Assembly: GCA_017450485.1 (NCBI GenBank)
Contig: JAFSTN010000019.1
Coordinates: forward strand, 21,014-85,013
Length of the DNA: 64,000 bases
Source of the DNA: Lachnospiraceae bacterium
GTDB taxonomy: Bacteria; Bacillota; Clostridia; Lachnospirales; Lachnospiraceae
Direction of reading: 5' to 3'
The position numbers were made by a program, and so were the translations under genes. Within the stretch, counting starts at the first letter, position 1. Each line of letters begins with the position of its first letter. Of this stretch, positions 1 through 11,174 are shown piece after piece. The notes below the pieces were generated by a model. It did not search any database, was not told the origin of the DNA, and worked only from the letters and a program-made list of their open reading frames with translations.

Positions 1-160
1 CGTGATGTATGTAAAGAAGCACAGATCACTCAGCCCCGAAGAATTCGCCCATGTCTGCACGGTATATAACCGCAGGGCCTTCTTCAGCGAGGACCTGATA
101 AACGACATGTACAGAGTGCTGGATCAAAGGTGTGAAGGAGCATTCACTCCCACGGTATGA
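1..160 (+). CDS. C-terminal end of an unidentified protein (partial)
   Basis: An open frame enters from the left edge (first full codon at base 2) and stops at TGA 158-160, giving about 52 residues. The peptide begins VMYVKKHRSL and ends CEGAFTPTV. It is fairly polar, with no transmembrane segment and no motif I recognise. It is the only plus-strand gene upstream of the RND transporter, 53 bp away, and could be co-transcribed with it. Real coding is plausible from the uninterrupted frame and balanced composition, but the family cannot be named from this fragment. Confidence 0.5.
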   Translation, partial: VMYVKKHRSLSPEEFAHVCTVYNRRAFFSEDLINDMYRVLDQRCEGAFTPTV

Positions 161-213
161 GCGCATGCAGATAACGTGCACTATTCTTTATGAAAAGTTT
201 ATAAGCTGTTTCA

Positions 214-3200
214 TTGCTAAAACGTTTTACTGCATTTATAATTCACAATATGTCGAAGTTCAGTGTTAAAAAACCCTTCACCGTACTGGTGGGTGTCATA
301 GTAGCCATCGTACTTGGGGTAGTCAGTATGACAAAGATGCAGCTCGATCTCCTGCCGGAGATCTCGCTTCCGTATCTGCTGGTCATAACAACTTACCCCG
401 GTGCCAGTTCCGAGAAGATCGAAGCCGAGATATGCGAGCCCATGGAAAGCTCATTGGGCACCATCACCGGTATCAAGAACATATACAGTATCTCCAACGA
501 AAACTACGGCATGGTACAGCTCGAGTTCACAGATGATACCGATCTGGACAGTGCCATGGTCAAGGTATCCAGTGCCCTGAATACCCTCCAGCCTTATCTG
601 CCCGATGATGCGGGCGTTCCCTCTATTATAGAGCTGAGCACCGATATGGCCGCCAGCGTATACCTGGCTGTCAGCATGGACGGCATGGAGATGGACGAGC
701 TCTCACAGTTCATCCGCGATGATGTGACTCCGTACTATGAGAAGCAGGCCGGTGTGGCAAGCGTATCCACTCTGGGACTTGTGGATAAGACCATTCAGGT
801 AGAGCTGAATCCCGCTAAAGTCGATAAACTCAATGATAAGATACTCGCCACGGTCGATGATACATTTGCGTCAGCCGTCGAACAGCTCGAAAAAGCCGAA
901 CAGCAGCTTCACGACTCCGAAGATACCATCAAGGATAACAAGGCCAAGCTGGCCGAATCACAGCAGGAACTCAACGACAGCAAGCAGGACCTGATAGACG
1001 GTCAGAATGAACTCAATGACTCCAAATCAGAGCTGGACAAGAACAAATCTGATCTGGCCAACAGCCGTGCGGATCTGGAAAAAGGCGAAACCGAGCTCAA
1101 CGACAAGAAAGCCGAAGCCAACAGACAGATGGCAGACTTAAGCTTCCAGCTCGATCAGGCCTCGGCTCAGGTGGCCACGCTCAAAACTCAGCTGACACAG
1201 GCCGAAGCACAGCTTCCCCAGCTTAAGAGCGGGCTTAATCAGATAAACAGCGGGCTGGAGCAGATAAACGGCGCTTTGGATGCTATTCAGGCTGCAGAGA
1301 CAAACGGCACGACTATTGCCTCACTGGAAAGTAATATGACCAATACTCAAGCTGCTCTGGAAAATGAGATAGCCAAATCGGATGACGAACAGAATGCCGA
1401 CCTTATAAAGCAGTATCAGGATGCTCTGGAACAACTCGGAAAGCTCAAAGCCCTCATGGAAAAGAAAGATGAGTTCCAGTCGCAGAAATCCCAGCTCGAA
1501 TCCCAGAAAACCGGTCTGGCAACACAGGTGACCACTACCGAAGCCACTATCTCCGCTCTCAAAAGTGCCATAGACGAGGCTCAGGGGCAGGTCGAAAGCG
1601 GATATACGGAGCTCGAACGTTCGAAGCTCGAAGCCGCCGAGTCCATCGGCAGTGCAGATGCACAACTACAGATAGGCAAGACCCAGCTCGAATCTGCCCA
1701 GGCTCAGCTCGATTCCGCAAAGGACCAGCTCGAATCCGCTCAGGAGCAGATCGATACCGGTTGGGATCAGATAGCTGACGGTCAGGAACAGATCGACGAA
1801 GGCTGGAAATCCATAGCCGACGGTGAGGAGCAGCTTCAGGACGGCTGGGATGACTATAACGACGCTGTGAAATCCTACGAGAAGCAGAAAGCGGAGGCAC
1901 AACATAACGCCAACGCCAACCAGCTGCTCACTCTGGAAGCGCTGACAGGGCTGATCTATGCCCAGAACTTCGAGATGCCCGCGGGCTACATAGACGATAA
2001 GCTCGACAACTCCTGGCTGGTCAAGATCGGTCAGAACTACGAAGAAGTATCCGAACTCGAAAACATAGTCCTTACCAATATAAACAAAGTAGGCGATGTA
2101 AAACTCGGTGACGTGGCGGACATCACCGTTATCGACAACTCCGAGGACTCGTATGTACGTCTTGGTAATCAACCGGCTGTTATTTTATCCATATTCAAGA
2201 CAAGTACGGCAGGTACCAATGATGTCAGCAAGACCATCACCCGGGCATCCGACGAGCTCATATCCATGCACCCGGGCGTCAATGTGACCACACTGGTTGA
2301 CATGGGTGATTATATCGACCTGATCGTGAAGAGCATACTCCAGTCCATGGCTATAGGTGCCGCGCTTGCCATAGTGATACTTGCTCTTTTCCTTAAGGAC
2401 TTCAAACCCACTCTGGTCGTGGCCATAAGCATTCCCGTCAGCGTACTGACGGCCCTGGTATGTATGTATTTCTCACATATATCACTCAACATGCTCTCCC
2501 TCTCGGGACTGGCGCTGGGCATCGGCATGCTTGTGGATAACTCCATAGTCGTCATAGAGAATATATACAGACTCAGGAACAGAGGCATTGAAGCTCCGAG
2601 GGCTGCTGTACAGGGAGCCAGACAGGTAGCCGGAGCCATCACAGCTTCCACTCTGACTACAGTGTGTGTGTTCCTGCCTATGATCTTCACATCCGGTCTG
2701 GTCAATGATCTGCTGACTCCCATGTGTCTGACCATAGTCTTCTGCCTGATGGCTTCACTGCTGATCGCATTGACGGTCGTACCCGCTGCGGGATCAACTC
2801 TTCTGCGCAGCTCCAAGCAAAAAGAACACAAGTTATTCGATAAAGTCATGGGATGGTACGGCAAAGCCCTTGAGTTCTGTCTGGCCCATAAATACGTACC
2901 GATCCTGACCGCTCTGAGCCTGCTCGTCCTCTCTGGACTCTTGGTATTCCGCATGGGTATAGTAGTCATCCCCGACATGACCATGAACCAGCTTCAGGCT
3001 ACGATAGAGTATTCCGAAGAAACCACCCGTGAGGAAGCATACGATCAGACAGATGCCGTAATAGACAGACTGCTTGCCATAGACGGCATCGGATCAATCG
3101 GCGTGCTGGCCGGAGGAGATGAGACGCTGATGGTATCCCAGGCAGCCGAGAACCCCGACAACTTCCGGACTATGTCATTCATGATGATGACAGAAGATCC

Positions 3201-4500
3201 AAACGCAGGTGAGGAGGAGATCCGCAGGATCATGTCCGAGATAGAGGCTTCCGTAGCGGATATGGATGTAGACTTCAAGCTCGAGACACTATCCTCCGAT
3301 ATGGATCAGCTCACGGGAGGATCCGGACTGTCGATCAACGTATACGGTCAGGACATCGATACTCTCAAGGATATCACTCACGATATCTGCGACATGGTCG
3401 AATCCATCGACGGTTATACAAACGTATCCAACGGCGAAGAAGATGCCGATAAGGTGCTGCACCTGAGCATAGACAAAAATACGGCTATGAGTCTGGGGCT
3501 CAACGTCGTCCAGATCTATCAGGACATCAATGCAAAGCTGACCCATGAGAAAAGCGCCGTCACGATCACCATCGACGGCATCGACATGGATATAGTGGTA
3601 GTCAACGACCTCGACCCGCTGACCTACGAGAACATCCTGGACTATGAATTCGATGTCCAGAAGACGGACGAGGATTACGATACGGTCACCGAGACACATA
3701 AACTGCGTGAATTTGCGAAAATAGAAGTCAACGACAGCTTAAGTACCATAGACCGCAAGAACCAGTCCAGATATATGACTGTCACGGCTGAGGTAGAGGA
3801 AGGCTACAACCTCACACTTCTGACCAGACAGCTGAAGCCCAAACTCGACTCCTACACGCCCCCTCAGGGATATTCTATAGAGATGGGCGGCGAGTACGAT
3901 ACTGTCATCCAGATGCTTAAACAGATGGCTCTGGTCCTAGCATTGGGACTACTGCTCGTGTATATGGTCATGGTCGCCCAATTCCAGAGTTTCCTAAGCC
4001 CGTTCATAGTGCTGTTCACTATCCCGCTTGCCTTTACCGGCGGTTTCCTGGCTCTGTGGATCACACGCGAGAACCTCTCGGTTATCAGTATCATGGGTAT
4101 CATCGTTCTGATGGGTACGGTCGTAAATAACGGTATCGTGTTTGTGGATTATGTAAACCAATTGAGAAAAGAAGGGCTCGACAGGCATACCGCCCTGATC
4201 GCTACGGGTAAAGCACGTATGCGTCCTATCCTGATGACCGCGCTTACCACCATACTCGCCGAATCAAACCTGATCATAGGCGATGATATGGGGGCTCAGC
4301 TGGGACGAGGCATGGCTCTCGTCATAGCCGGCGGTCTGGCATACGCTACACTAATGACGCTTTTCGTTATACCTGTTATGTATGACATTTTCTTCAAAAA
4401 ACAGCCCGTTGACGTAGATACGGGCAGCGATGATCTCGATGACATCCCCAACGATGCCGAAGAATATATGAATCAGGCGGAGCCTGTCAGTCTCTCCTGA
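214..4500 (+). CDS. RND-superfamily transporter permease with a large coiled-coil insertion
   Basis: This is a proton-driven export permease of the AcrB/HAE type by its order of parts. It has a first transmembrane helix (about residues 20-40), a PN-like porter domain, helices 2-6 with the [14 protein letters not shown] signature near residue 775, a second porter domain, and a final block of helices with [13 protein letters not shown]. At 1428 residues it is about 350-400 longer than AcrB-type pumps. The excess lies at about residues 210-583, where AcrB has its docking (DN) subdomain, and is almost pure heptad coiled coil (QLESAQ, QIDEGW and ELNDSK repeats) as in YhgE/Pip-like Gram-positive proteins. 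The listed start is TTG. ATG at 250 is equally possible, since neither has a clear Shine-Dalgarno. No membrane-fusion partner lies downstream. The 3' end overlaps the convergent ugd gene by 14 bp. The substrate is unknown. Confidence 0.9.
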   Translation: MLKRFTAFIIHNMSKFSVKKPFTVLVGVIVAIVLGVVSMTKMQLDLLPEISLPYLLVITTYPGASSEKIEAEICEPMESSLGTITGIKNIYSISNENYGMVQLEFTDDTDLDSAMVKVSSALNTLQPYLPDDAGVPSIIELSTDMAASVYLAVSMDGMEMDELSQFIRDDVTPYYEKQAGVASVSTLGLVDKTIQVELNPAKVDKLNDKILATVDDTFASAVEQLEKAEQQLHDSEDTIKDNKAKLAESQQELNDSKQDLIDGQNELNDSKSELDKNKSDLANSRADLEKGETELNDKKAEANRQMADLSFQLDQASAQVATLKTQLTQAEAQLPQLKSGLNQINSGLEQINGALDAIQAAETNGTTIASLESNMTNTQAALENEIAKSDDEQNADLIKQYQDALEQLGKLKALMEKKDEFQSQKSQLESQKTGLATQVTTTEATISALKSAIDEAQGQVESGYTELERSKLEAAESIGSADAQLQIGKTQLESAQAQLDSAKDQLESAQEQIDTGWDQIADGQEQIDEGWKSIADGEEQLQDGWDDYNDAVKSYEKQKAEAQHNANANQLLTLEALTGLIYAQNFEMPAGYIDDKLDNSWLVKIGQNYEEVSELENIVLTNINKVGDVKLGDVADITVIDNSEDSYVRLGNQPAVILSIFKTSTAGTNDVSKTITRASDELISMHPGVNVTTLVDMGDYIDLIVKSILQSMAIGAALAIVILALFLKDFKPTLVVAISIPVSVLTALVCMYFSHISLNMLSLSGLALGIGMLVDNSIVVIENIYRLRNRGIEAPRAAVQGARQVAGAITASTLTTVCVFLPMIFTSGLVNDLLTPMCLTIVFCLMASLLIALTVVPAAGSTLLRSSKQKEHKLFDKVMGWYGKALEFCLAHKYVPILTALSLLVLSGLLVFRMGIVVIPDMTMNQLQATIEYSEETTREEAYDQTDAVIDRLLAIDGIGSIGVLAGGDETLMVSQAAENPDNFRTMSFMMMTEDPNAGEEEIRRIMSEIEASVADMDVDFKLETLSSDMDQLTGGSGLSINVYGQDIDTLKDITHDICDMVESIDGYTNVSNGEEDADKVLHLSIDKNTAMSLGLNVVQIYQDINAKLTHEKSAVTITIDGIDMDIVVVNDLDPLTYENILDYEFDVQKTDEDYDTVTETHKLREFAKIEVNDSLSTIDRKNQSRYMTVTAEVEEGYNLTLLTRQLKPKLDSYTPPQGYSIEMGGEYDTVIQMLKQMALVLALGLLLVYMVMVAQFQSFLSPFIVLFTIPLAFTGGFLALWITRENLSVISIMGIIVLMGTVVNNGIVFVDYVNQLRKEGLDRHTALIATGKARMRPILMTALTTILAESNLIIGDDMGAQLGRGMALVIAGGLAYATLMTLFVIPVMYDIFFKKQPVDVDTGSDDLDDIPNDAEEYMNQAEPVSLS

Positions 4501-5734
4501 AGATATCTCTGGTATAAACCTTATCCTGTACATCATCCAGCACAGCCTCATATCTGTTGGCTATGATGGCATCACACTCTGACTTGAACTTCTCCAGATC
4601 ATTTACCACCAGACTGCCGAAGAACGTGCTCCCGTCCTCGAGAGTCGGCTCATATATGATGACCGATGCGCCTTTTGCCTTGATACGCTTCATGATGCCC
4701 TGGATCGAGGACTGGCGGAAGTTATCAGAGCCGGACTTCATGGTAAGTCTGTATACTCCGACCTTGACCGCCTTCTCCTTGGCGCTGTTATATACTTCAC
4801 TCTCCTCATAGTAGCCCGCCGTATGCAGCACCCTGTCTGCGATGAAATCCTTACGGGTGCGGTTGGCGTTGACTATGGCTTCTATGAGATTCTCCGGTAC
4901 GTCGGAATAGTTGGCGAGCAGCTGCTTGGTATCCTTGGGCAGGCAGTATCCGCCGTATCCGAAGCTCGGATTGTTGTAATGGGTTCCGATCCTGGGGTCT
5001 AAACATACTCCCTCTATGATCGACTTCGTATCCAGTCCCTTTACCTCCGCATAGGTATCCAGCTCGTTGAAATAGCTGACACGCAGGGCCAGATATGTAT
5101 TGGCAAAAAGCTTGACCGCTTCGGCCTCGGTAGTGCCCATAATAAGTATGTCTATGCCGTCCTTGATCGCCCCCTCTTCGAGCAGATGAGCGAACTCTTC
5201 CGCACGCGCCTTAAGCTCCGGATCACCCAGATCTGTACCGACGATGATACGTGACGGGTAGAGATTGTCATACAGCGCCTTGCCTTCGCGCAGGAACTCC
5301 GGTGAAAAAATGATATTCTTCGTACCGAACTTCTGTCTGACGGACTCCGTATAACCTACGGGGATCGTGGACTTGATGACCATGACGGCATTGGGATTGA
5401 CCTCCAGCACAAGCTTGATTACTGCTTCCACAGCCGATGTATCAAAGAAGTTCTTCTGGGGATCGTAATTAGTCGGAGCCGCGATCACAACGAAATCGGC
5501 ATCCTTATATGCCCCGGCTCCGTCCAGCGTAGCTGTCAGATCCAGTTCATGACCTGCCAGGTATTCTTCTATCTCTTTATCTACGATCGGTGACTTACGG
5601 TTATTGATCATCTCGACCTTTTCCGGTATTATGTCAACCGCATATACCTTGTGGTGCTGGGCCATGAGTATCGCATTCGATAATCCCACATATCCTGTTC
5701 CTGCTATGGCTATTGTTTTCCGGTCCTGTGACAT
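4487..5734 (-). CDS. ugd: UDP-glucose 6-dehydrogenase (nucleotide-sugar dehydrogenase)
   Basis: Predicted to oxidise UDP-glucose to UDP-glucuronate with two NAD+, supplying capsule or wall polysaccharide synthesis in the cytosol. The N-terminal Rossmann motif [10 protein letters not shown] is at about residues 12-21, and KSTIPVGYT and FSPEFLREG are the family's usual blocks. The catalytic cysteine sits in [12 protein letters not shown] near residue 263. Its 415 residues are typical of the compact form. GAGGAG lies 5 nt before the ATG. It is the last gene of a long minus-strand run, 35 bp after the alpha-galactosidase, and its stop overlaps the convergent RND gene. A related dehydrogenase (UDP-ManNAc or GDP-mannose) cannot be excluded by motifs alone, but overall length and sequence fit Ugd best. 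Confidence 0.88.
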   Translation of the reverse strand: MSQDRKTIAIAGTGYVGLSNAILMAQHHKVYAVDIIPEKVEMINNRKSPIVDKEIEEYLAGHELDLTATLDGAGAYKDADFVVIAAPTNYDPQKNFFDTSAVEAVIKLVLEVNPNAVMVIKSTIPVGYTESVRQKFGTKNIIFSPEFLREGKALYDNLYPSRIIVGTDLGDPELKARAEEFAHLLEEGAIKDGIDILIMGTTEAEAVKLFANTYLALRVSYFNELDTYAEVKGLDTKSIIEGVCLDPRIGTHYNNPSFGYGGYCLPKDTKQLLANYSDVPENLIEAIVNANRTRKDFIADRVLHTAGYYEESEVYNSAKEKAVKVGVYRLTMKSGSDNFRQSSIQGIMKRIKAKGASVIIYEPTLEDGSTFFGSLVVNDLEKFKSECDAIIANRYEAVLDDVQDKVYTRDIFRRD

Positions 5735-5769
5735 ATCTTCTCCTCGTTTATCCTGTCGGGGCTCTATCT

Positions 5770-8001
5770 TTATACTGCCTGTATGCTCATCAGCCTGCCC
5801 TTGAAATCACCCCATCCCCAGGGATTGAGTATCAGCAGACCGGCATTCATCAACACTTCTCCGCTGTATGTACGCCCGGGGTCATTGCCCACGGCTGCCT
5901 GATCTTCCTCATCTACATATGTTATGCGGTATTTCTTCTGCGGATCAAGTCCTTTAAGCCTGATCCTGCGCGAATGGTAATTGATCCTGTTCAATACCTG
6001 TATATAAGTCATGAGTGCTTCTGTCTTATCCTTGGATACGACCATATAGCAATCGAACTCATGATTATCATAATACGATGCTATACGATAATAGTCACCC
6101 ATGCGCACTATATCGTTATATTTATGATACATTTCCACCTGTGCGGGGATCATGTTGCGGTCCTCTTCGGGGATACGTGTCACATCCAGCTCATATCCGA
6201 ATGTGCCGGCCAGAGCCACATATCCTCTCGTTCTGAAAGGCGTAGTCCTGCCGAGCGCATGATTCGGGCAGTCGCTCACGTGTGCGCCCATGGTGGAAAG
6301 CGGGTATACCAGCGATGTACCCTCCTGAATGGATAATCTCTCGATCGCATCGGTATCGTCGGAGCACCATATCTGCGGGCTGTAATACAGCATACCGGCA
6401 TCGAAGCGGGCTCCGCCGCCGGAACAGTTCTCCAGAAGCAGCTCCGGGAACTCCGTGATCAGGCGTTCCTGAAGTTCATATACTCCCAGCATATAACGAT
6501 GGAAGAACTCTCCCATCCGCTCTGCGGGCAGGGACGCACTGCCGATATCGGTCAGCTGTCTGTTCATATCCCATTTCACGTACTCGATATTTGCGCTGTG
6601 AAGAATCGTGCTCACCTGGTTGTAGGTGTAATCCACCACTTCCGGTCTGGTCAGATCAAGTACATATTGATTACGCGATCTCGCAGGTTCTCTGCCCTGT
6701 ATCGCTATAGCCCAGTCGGGATGTGCTCTGTAGAGGTCCGAATCCGGAGATATCATCTCGGGCTCGAACCAGATACCGAACTTCATGCCACGCTTGTTCA
6801 CCTCATCCACCAGGTACTTAAGGCCGCCCTTCAGCTTGGATTCATTGACGATCCAGTCTCCCAGAGAAGTATTATCATCCTCCCTGTAACCGAACCATCC
6901 GTCGTCCATGACCAGCATCTCTATGCCGAGCTTAGAAGCCTGATCGGCGATGGCTATCAGCTTGTCTGTATCGAAGTTGAAATACGTAGCCTCCCAGTTA
7001 TTGATGAGTATCGGGCGCTTGCGATCCTTATACGGGCTTCTGATCAGATGCTGTCTGTACAGATCATGGAAAGCTCTGGTCATTCCTCCCAATCCCTCCG
7101 ATGAGTGAACCATCACAACCTCGGGAGCATGGAACTCTTCGCCACTCTTCAACAGCCAGGAGAAGTCCACGGGATTTATCCCCATCAGAACACGCAGCGA
7201 ATCAAACTGGTTTACATAACACTCCGCAAGAAAATTGCCCGAGTATACAAATGAGAATCCGTATACCTCGCCTCTGTCCTGATTCGCATCATGCTCGAGC
7301 ACAGCCATAAACGGATGATCCTGATGGCTGGACTCACCTCTGACGGAATTAAGGCCCTGGAAACCGGTTGTGAGAGGGCGTCTGTTGATGCGGCGCTCTC
7401 TTGCCCATGATCCGTGCAGGGTGATCAGGTCGTAATCCTCATTATCCATATCGATCGCAGCGCTTAAGACTCTGGTCAGATAAATATCATCACAGCCGTT
7501 ATTTATCACCTTTACGGAACGGGCGATCGCCTCCGTGTCTTCAAATACCGTATAGTACAGGATCACATCCAGTTTCAGATCCTTGTCGGTGCATTTGATC
7601 ATCAGTGTCGAGCATACGCCGTTCTCGCCGAACGTGGCAGGCAGTCCCGGTATAGCCGGCTTCCCCGCAGCTATTTCATGAGATACGTATCTTAACTGAA
7701 GCGCGGTATTTCCGCCCTTTGTCCTGACGGATATCGCATCATCCCTGAAGTCCCCGACTCCGTGTGTCGGATATTCCATCGGAAAAGTATCCAGGAATGA
7801 TGTCCTGTCTCTCCCGTTTTTCGACGGTACAAAAGGCCCCTCGCCTGTTCTCATGAGATAACCCACGTTCGCATCATCTATACGGGGCCCGTAATATGCG
7901 TGACCTATGAAACCCTCCTCATCCACTATGCCGATCACATATGTGGATGCTTTGGTGTCAAGCTTGAATAATCTTTCTTTTTCGTAAAAAACAATTCCCA
8001 T
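5770..8001 (-). CDS. Alpha-galactosidase, glycoside hydrolase family 36
   Basis: A retaining alpha-galactosidase that would release galactose from raffinose-type oligosaccharides or galactomannan side chains. There is no signal peptide, so it is cytosolic and implies oligosaccharide import. The 743-residue length is normal for bacterial GH36. An N-terminal beta-sandwich is followed by a TIM barrel in which YVKWDMNR (near residue 477) carries the nucleophile Asp and WCSDDTD (near 547) the acid/base Asp; [11 protein letters not shown] is the preceding GH36 block. AGGAG lies 6 nt before the ATG. The gene begins 15 bp after the LacI-sensor/GGDEF gene, so the two are probably co-transcribed, which suggests (inference only) that the sensor responds to a galactoside. 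Confidence 0.92.
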   Translation of the reverse strand: MGIVFYEKERLFKLDTKASTYVIGIVDEEGFIGHAYYGPRIDDANVGYLMRTGEGPFVPSKNGRDRTSFLDTFPMEYPTHGVGDFRDDAISVRTKGGNTALQLRYVSHEIAAGKPAIPGLPATFGENGVCSTLMIKCTDKDLKLDVILYYTVFEDTEAIARSVKVINNGCDDIYLTRVLSAAIDMDNEDYDLITLHGSWARERRINRRPLTTGFQGLNSVRGESSHQDHPFMAVLEHDANQDRGEVYGFSFVYSGNFLAECYVNQFDSLRVLMGINPVDFSWLLKSGEEFHAPEVVMVHSSEGLGGMTRAFHDLYRQHLIRSPYKDRKRPILINNWEATYFNFDTDKLIAIADQASKLGIEMLVMDDGWFGYREDDNTSLGDWIVNESKLKGGLKYLVDEVNKRGMKFGIWFEPEMISPDSDLYRAHPDWAIAIQGREPARSRNQYVLDLTRPEVVDYTYNQVSTILHSANIEYVKWDMNRQLTDIGSASLPAERMGEFFHRYMLGVYELQERLITEFPELLLENCSGGGARFDAGMLYYSPQIWCSDDTDAIERLSIQEGTSLVYPLSTMGAHVSDCPNHALGRTTPFRTRGYVALAGTFGYELDVTRIPEEDRNMIPAQVEMYHKYNDIVRMGDYYRIASYYDNHEFDCYMVVSKDKTEALMTYIQVLNRINYHSRRIRLKGLDPQKKYRITYVDEEDQAAVGNDPGRTYSGEVLMNAGLLILNPWGWGDFKGRLMSIQAV

Positions 8002-8016
8002 AATCTGCTCCTATGA

Positions 8017-10281
8017 TCAGTCTTTGGCTATCTTCTTGCTTCTCTTCTGCTTCTCTCTGTAGAGGTCCTCATCGGCCAGTGTCAATGCTTCCTCCAGCTT
8101 CATGTCCGGCTCCTCGATCCTGTATATACCGACCGATGCGGTAATATTATAAGGCTTATCGCTGGAACGGTTAAAATCATCAAAGCTCTCCCGGAACTTT
8201 TTCTTGATGCTCTCCGGCCCCTCCGTTCCGCGGACTATACATGCGAATTCATCTCCGCCGATCCTTCCGATGACTCCGTCCTCATCTCCCAAAGCTTCAT
8301 GCAGAGTTTCGGCTATCTTGATCAGAGCAAAATCACCATCGTCATGCCCATAGCGGTCGTTCACAATCTTCAGGTTGTCCATATCGACATACATTACCAG
8401 ATAATGAGCATCGTCCTTCAATGTCTCGGAAAGGAATTCTTCCGCAGCTTCGTAGAATCCGCGTCTGTTATATATTCCCGTCATCTGGTCAATTCTGGAG
8501 AGACTATCTAAAAAGATATTGTTACGCTTCAGGACATCATTGGTCTGCTCAAGCTGGTCCATTATCTCCTGGGCACGGGACAGCACATGCAGCATCCTGT
8601 ATGCGGCAGACAGCTGATTGACCAGTATCTCGCCGTTGTCAAGGATCTGATCGCTGACATCACACAGAATATATCCGTATACCTCATCCGTGGAATACAG
8701 CGGAAGCATGGTCATGCTGAATCTGTCATCACCCATATAATCATTACAATACAGGTCATATATGGATGTCTTCTGATTTGAGGCGGTTATATTTCTAACC
8801 TCTCCGTCCTTCATCACGGCCTTCAGATAGAAGTACTCCGGCATATCCATCTTCTCCCCATCGAGATGAACGACCGGTTTCTCCAGCATATACAGATATG
8901 CGTTACGTATGCCCATATACGGAAGATTCTTTAACGGGATCGAGTAGTTCTGATCATAGCCGTTCTCAAACTGCATGATATCCCGGGCTACCATTTTAAT
9001 GGAAAAATCCATGGACTGGTTGGTCTCAACGATATCCCTGATGGTCTCCTGCTGTTTGAAGATAAGCATCCTGAAGAGATCGCTGTAAGCCTGACGGACC
9101 TCCCGGCGGTCCTGTCTGCGCTCCTCTCCGGCCGATATCCTGGTATATATCTCGTCCATCACATCCAAAAGAGTCTCCATATCCGCGTACATGAGTATTC
9201 CGGTATCGAGCGCTTCCCTGAAATCTTCTTTAAGCTGTTCATGGATGGAAACATCCTTTTCACGGGCTGCCATCAGTGACATGCAGTCACGGATGACCTT
9301 TTTATAAGCTTTATACTCTATTCCCCTGGCACCCTGCAGACGATAGAATACCTTATTGTACAGAGCCTTGATCCTGTCGGTGTCCATATCCTCCAGATCG
9401 AAGTGTTCAACCTCGGACCCGAAGGAATCTCTTCTGACCAGCATGGTGTCAAGCGATCTGCTGGGAGTTTTGCGGCCTCTGATCAGGTTGAGGGCCATAT
9501 CGAAGGCCTGTCTCGACAGTTCCATCGGATCAGCCCATATGCTGGACAGCGACGGTCTCATCTGACCGGCTACACGGGAATTGTCGTAACCGAGTACATA
9601 TATATCCCTGCCGGGAACAAGCTCTCTCTCCTCGAGGACATCATACATAGCCACTGCACTCTCATCATTAACGCAGAAGATCACTTCCACTCCGGGGTTA
9701 TTGTCGAGCAGCTCCCTGCACGCATCATGACAATGCCTGGTCAGGTCACCCTCCGTATAATTCTTCTCGGTAAAAGTAATACGCCGCTTGGCCAGCGTCT
9801 GAACCAGCGCTTCCTTACGCTCCACGCAGTCCGTGTTGGACATGGGGCCGCCCAGCATCGCAAATTTAGTACATTCCCTTACATCTATCAGATATTCGAC
9901 ACCTGCTTCGATACCCTTGAAATTGTCGTAGCATATGCATGATTTACCGGGCTGTTTGCTGGCTATCAGTACACTGGGGATCTCATCATACAGATGCACG
10001 AACTCCGCTATTTTCTCACGACTCGAATAATTGCCTATACAATCGGCGGCTATGACCACGGCATCGACATTATCCTCGATGACCAAACTATAGAGTGTAT
10101 TATACTGATACTCATATCTCGTCTCGGCAGACTGCGGTCTGTCCATAAACTTGCCGGGGAGAAAAACCAGATTGACATTCTCCTCCTCCGCACGCTGCAA
10201 GGCTCCCATCTCGATCTCCTTGCAATAATAGTCGCCAAGCTCATGGATCAGATACGCTATTACGTATTTGCCATTCTTCAT
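8017..10281 (-). CDS. Cytosolic diguanylate cyclase with LacI-type periplasmic-binding-like sensor domain
   Basis: Residues 1 to about 290 resemble the ligand-binding half of LacI/GalR regulators (YVIAYLIHELGDYY at the start, VIFCVNDESAVAMYDVLEE, VLGYDNSRVAG) but there is no helix-turn-helix. A helical linker and a possible GAF-like region (about 470-570) follow. The C-terminus is a GGDEF domain with an intact RIGGDEF active site near residue 676 and the substrate-binding VDMDNLKIVND block. The RxxD inhibitory site normally five residues before GGDEF is absent, so product inhibition at that site is not expected. No membrane segment or signal peptide is seen. It would make c-di-GMP from two GTP in response to a small cytosolic ligand, plausibly a sugar given the alpha-galactosidase 15 bp downstream. 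The start has AGGAG 10 nt upstream. Confidence 0.88.
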   Translation of the reverse strand: MKNGKYVIAYLIHELGDYYCKEIEMGALQRAEEENVNLVFLPGKFMDRPQSAETRYEYQYNTLYSLVIEDNVDAVVIAADCIGNYSSREKIAEFVHLYDEIPSVLIASKQPGKSCICYDNFKGIEAGVEYLIDVRECTKFAMLGGPMSNTDCVERKEALVQTLAKRRITFTEKNYTEGDLTRHCHDACRELLDNNPGVEVIFCVNDESAVAMYDVLEERELVPGRDIYVLGYDNSRVAGQMRPSLSSIWADPMELSRQAFDMALNLIRGRKTPSRSLDTMLVRRDSFGSEVEHFDLEDMDTDRIKALYNKVFYRLQGARGIEYKAYKKVIRDCMSLMAAREKDVSIHEQLKEDFREALDTGILMYADMETLLDVMDEIYTRISAGEERRQDRREVRQAYSDLFRMLIFKQQETIRDIVETNQSMDFSIKMVARDIMQFENGYDQNYSIPLKNLPYMGIRNAYLYMLEKPVVHLDGEKMDMPEYFYLKAVMKDGEVRNITASNQKTSIYDLYCNDYMGDDRFSMTMLPLYSTDEVYGYILCDVSDQILDNGEILVNQLSAAYRMLHVLSRAQEIMDQLEQTNDVLKRNNIFLDSLSRIDQMTGIYNRRGFYEAAEEFLSETLKDDAHYLVMYVDMDNLKIVNDRYGHDDGDFALIKIAETLHEALGDEDGVIGRIGGDEFACIVRGTEGPESIKKKFRESFDDFNRSSDKPYNITASVGIYRIEEPDMKLEEALTLADEDLYREKQKRSKKIAKD

Positions 10282-10284
10282 ATC

Positions 10285-11169
10285 TCAGTATCTCCTGATT
10301 CGCTTAAGTTCCTCATAGAAACGTTTATAACGGTTATAGCGGAGCCGGGATATATCTCCTGACCGTGCAGCCTCCGCCACGCGGCATCCGGGCTCGTGTG
10401 TGTGCGAGCAACCGGAAAATCTGCATTCCGATGCGAAGTCAGCAAACTCGGGGTACATATCACCGAGTTCCTCAGGCAGCATCGAATCAATGCTGTAAGA
10501 GGTGAAGCCCGGTGTATCCACTATGAAACTCGTTTCGTCTATGACCAGAATCTCGGCATGTCTGGTGGTATGACGGCCTCGTCCGAGCTTATCGGATATA
10601 ACGCCTGTTTTCATATCCGCATCGGGACATATCCTATTAATAAAAGACGACTTGCCGGCCCCACTTGGTCCAGCTATCGCGGTAGTGTGCCCGATCAAAG
10701 CCTGCCTGAGTCCATCTATACCCTCGCCCGTTCTGACACACACTTCATAGACCGGATATCCGGCCTGCTCAAATCCCTCTCTCTCGCTTACCAGATCCTG
10801 TGCATCGTCATACTCCAGATCGGCCTTGTTGAAAACGATGATCGAATCTATACCCGTTTTCTCCATAGTAATCAGGAGTCTGTCGATCAGTCCCATATCC
10901 GGCTTGGGATCATTACGTGCGAAGAAAATGAGAGCCCGGTCCACATTGGCCAAAGCCGGACGGATCAGGCTGTTAGTACGGGGCAGGATATCCTCGATGC
11001 TGCCCTCGCGAGCTTCTGTATCGGTAACGCTGATATCAACGTTGTCTCCTACGAGCGGAGTGATCCCACGGCTGCGGAATACACCTCTGGCCTTGCATTC
11101 ATACAGACATGAATCCTCGCAGAAAACATAATAGAAACCGGCTATACCCTTAATGATCTTACCCTGCAT
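10285..11169 (-). CDS. rsgA: Ribosome small-subunit-dependent GTPase A
   Basis: A circularly permuted GTPase that assists late 30S maturation. The order of motifs shows the permutation: an OB fold at the N-terminus, then G4 (NKADLE, about residue 115), then G1 (GPSGAGKSS, about 167) and G3 (DTPGF, about 220). The C-terminal zinc knuckle is C-x4-C-x-H-x5-C (ECRFSGCSHTHEPGC). The 294 residues are standard. It sits 5 bp after the PASTA kinase gene, the usual Firmicute order prpC-prkC-rsgA, and 3 bp before the GGDEF gene, so it is deep within one long transcript. Confidence 0.96.
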   Translation of the reverse strand: MQGKIIKGIAGFYYVFCEDSCLYECKARGVFRSRGITPLVGDNVDISVTDTEAREGSIEDILPRTNSLIRPALANVDRALIFFARNDPKPDMGLIDRLLITMEKTGIDSIIVFNKADLEYDDAQDLVSEREGFEQAGYPVYEVCVRTGEGIDGLRQALIGHTTAIAGPSGAGKSSFINRICPDADMKTGVISDKLGRGRHTTRHAEILVIDETSFIVDTPGFTSYSIDSMLPEELGDMYPEFADFASECRFSGCSHTHEPGCRVAEAARSGDISRLRYNRYKRFYEELKRIRRY

Positions 11170-11174
11170 AGGTG

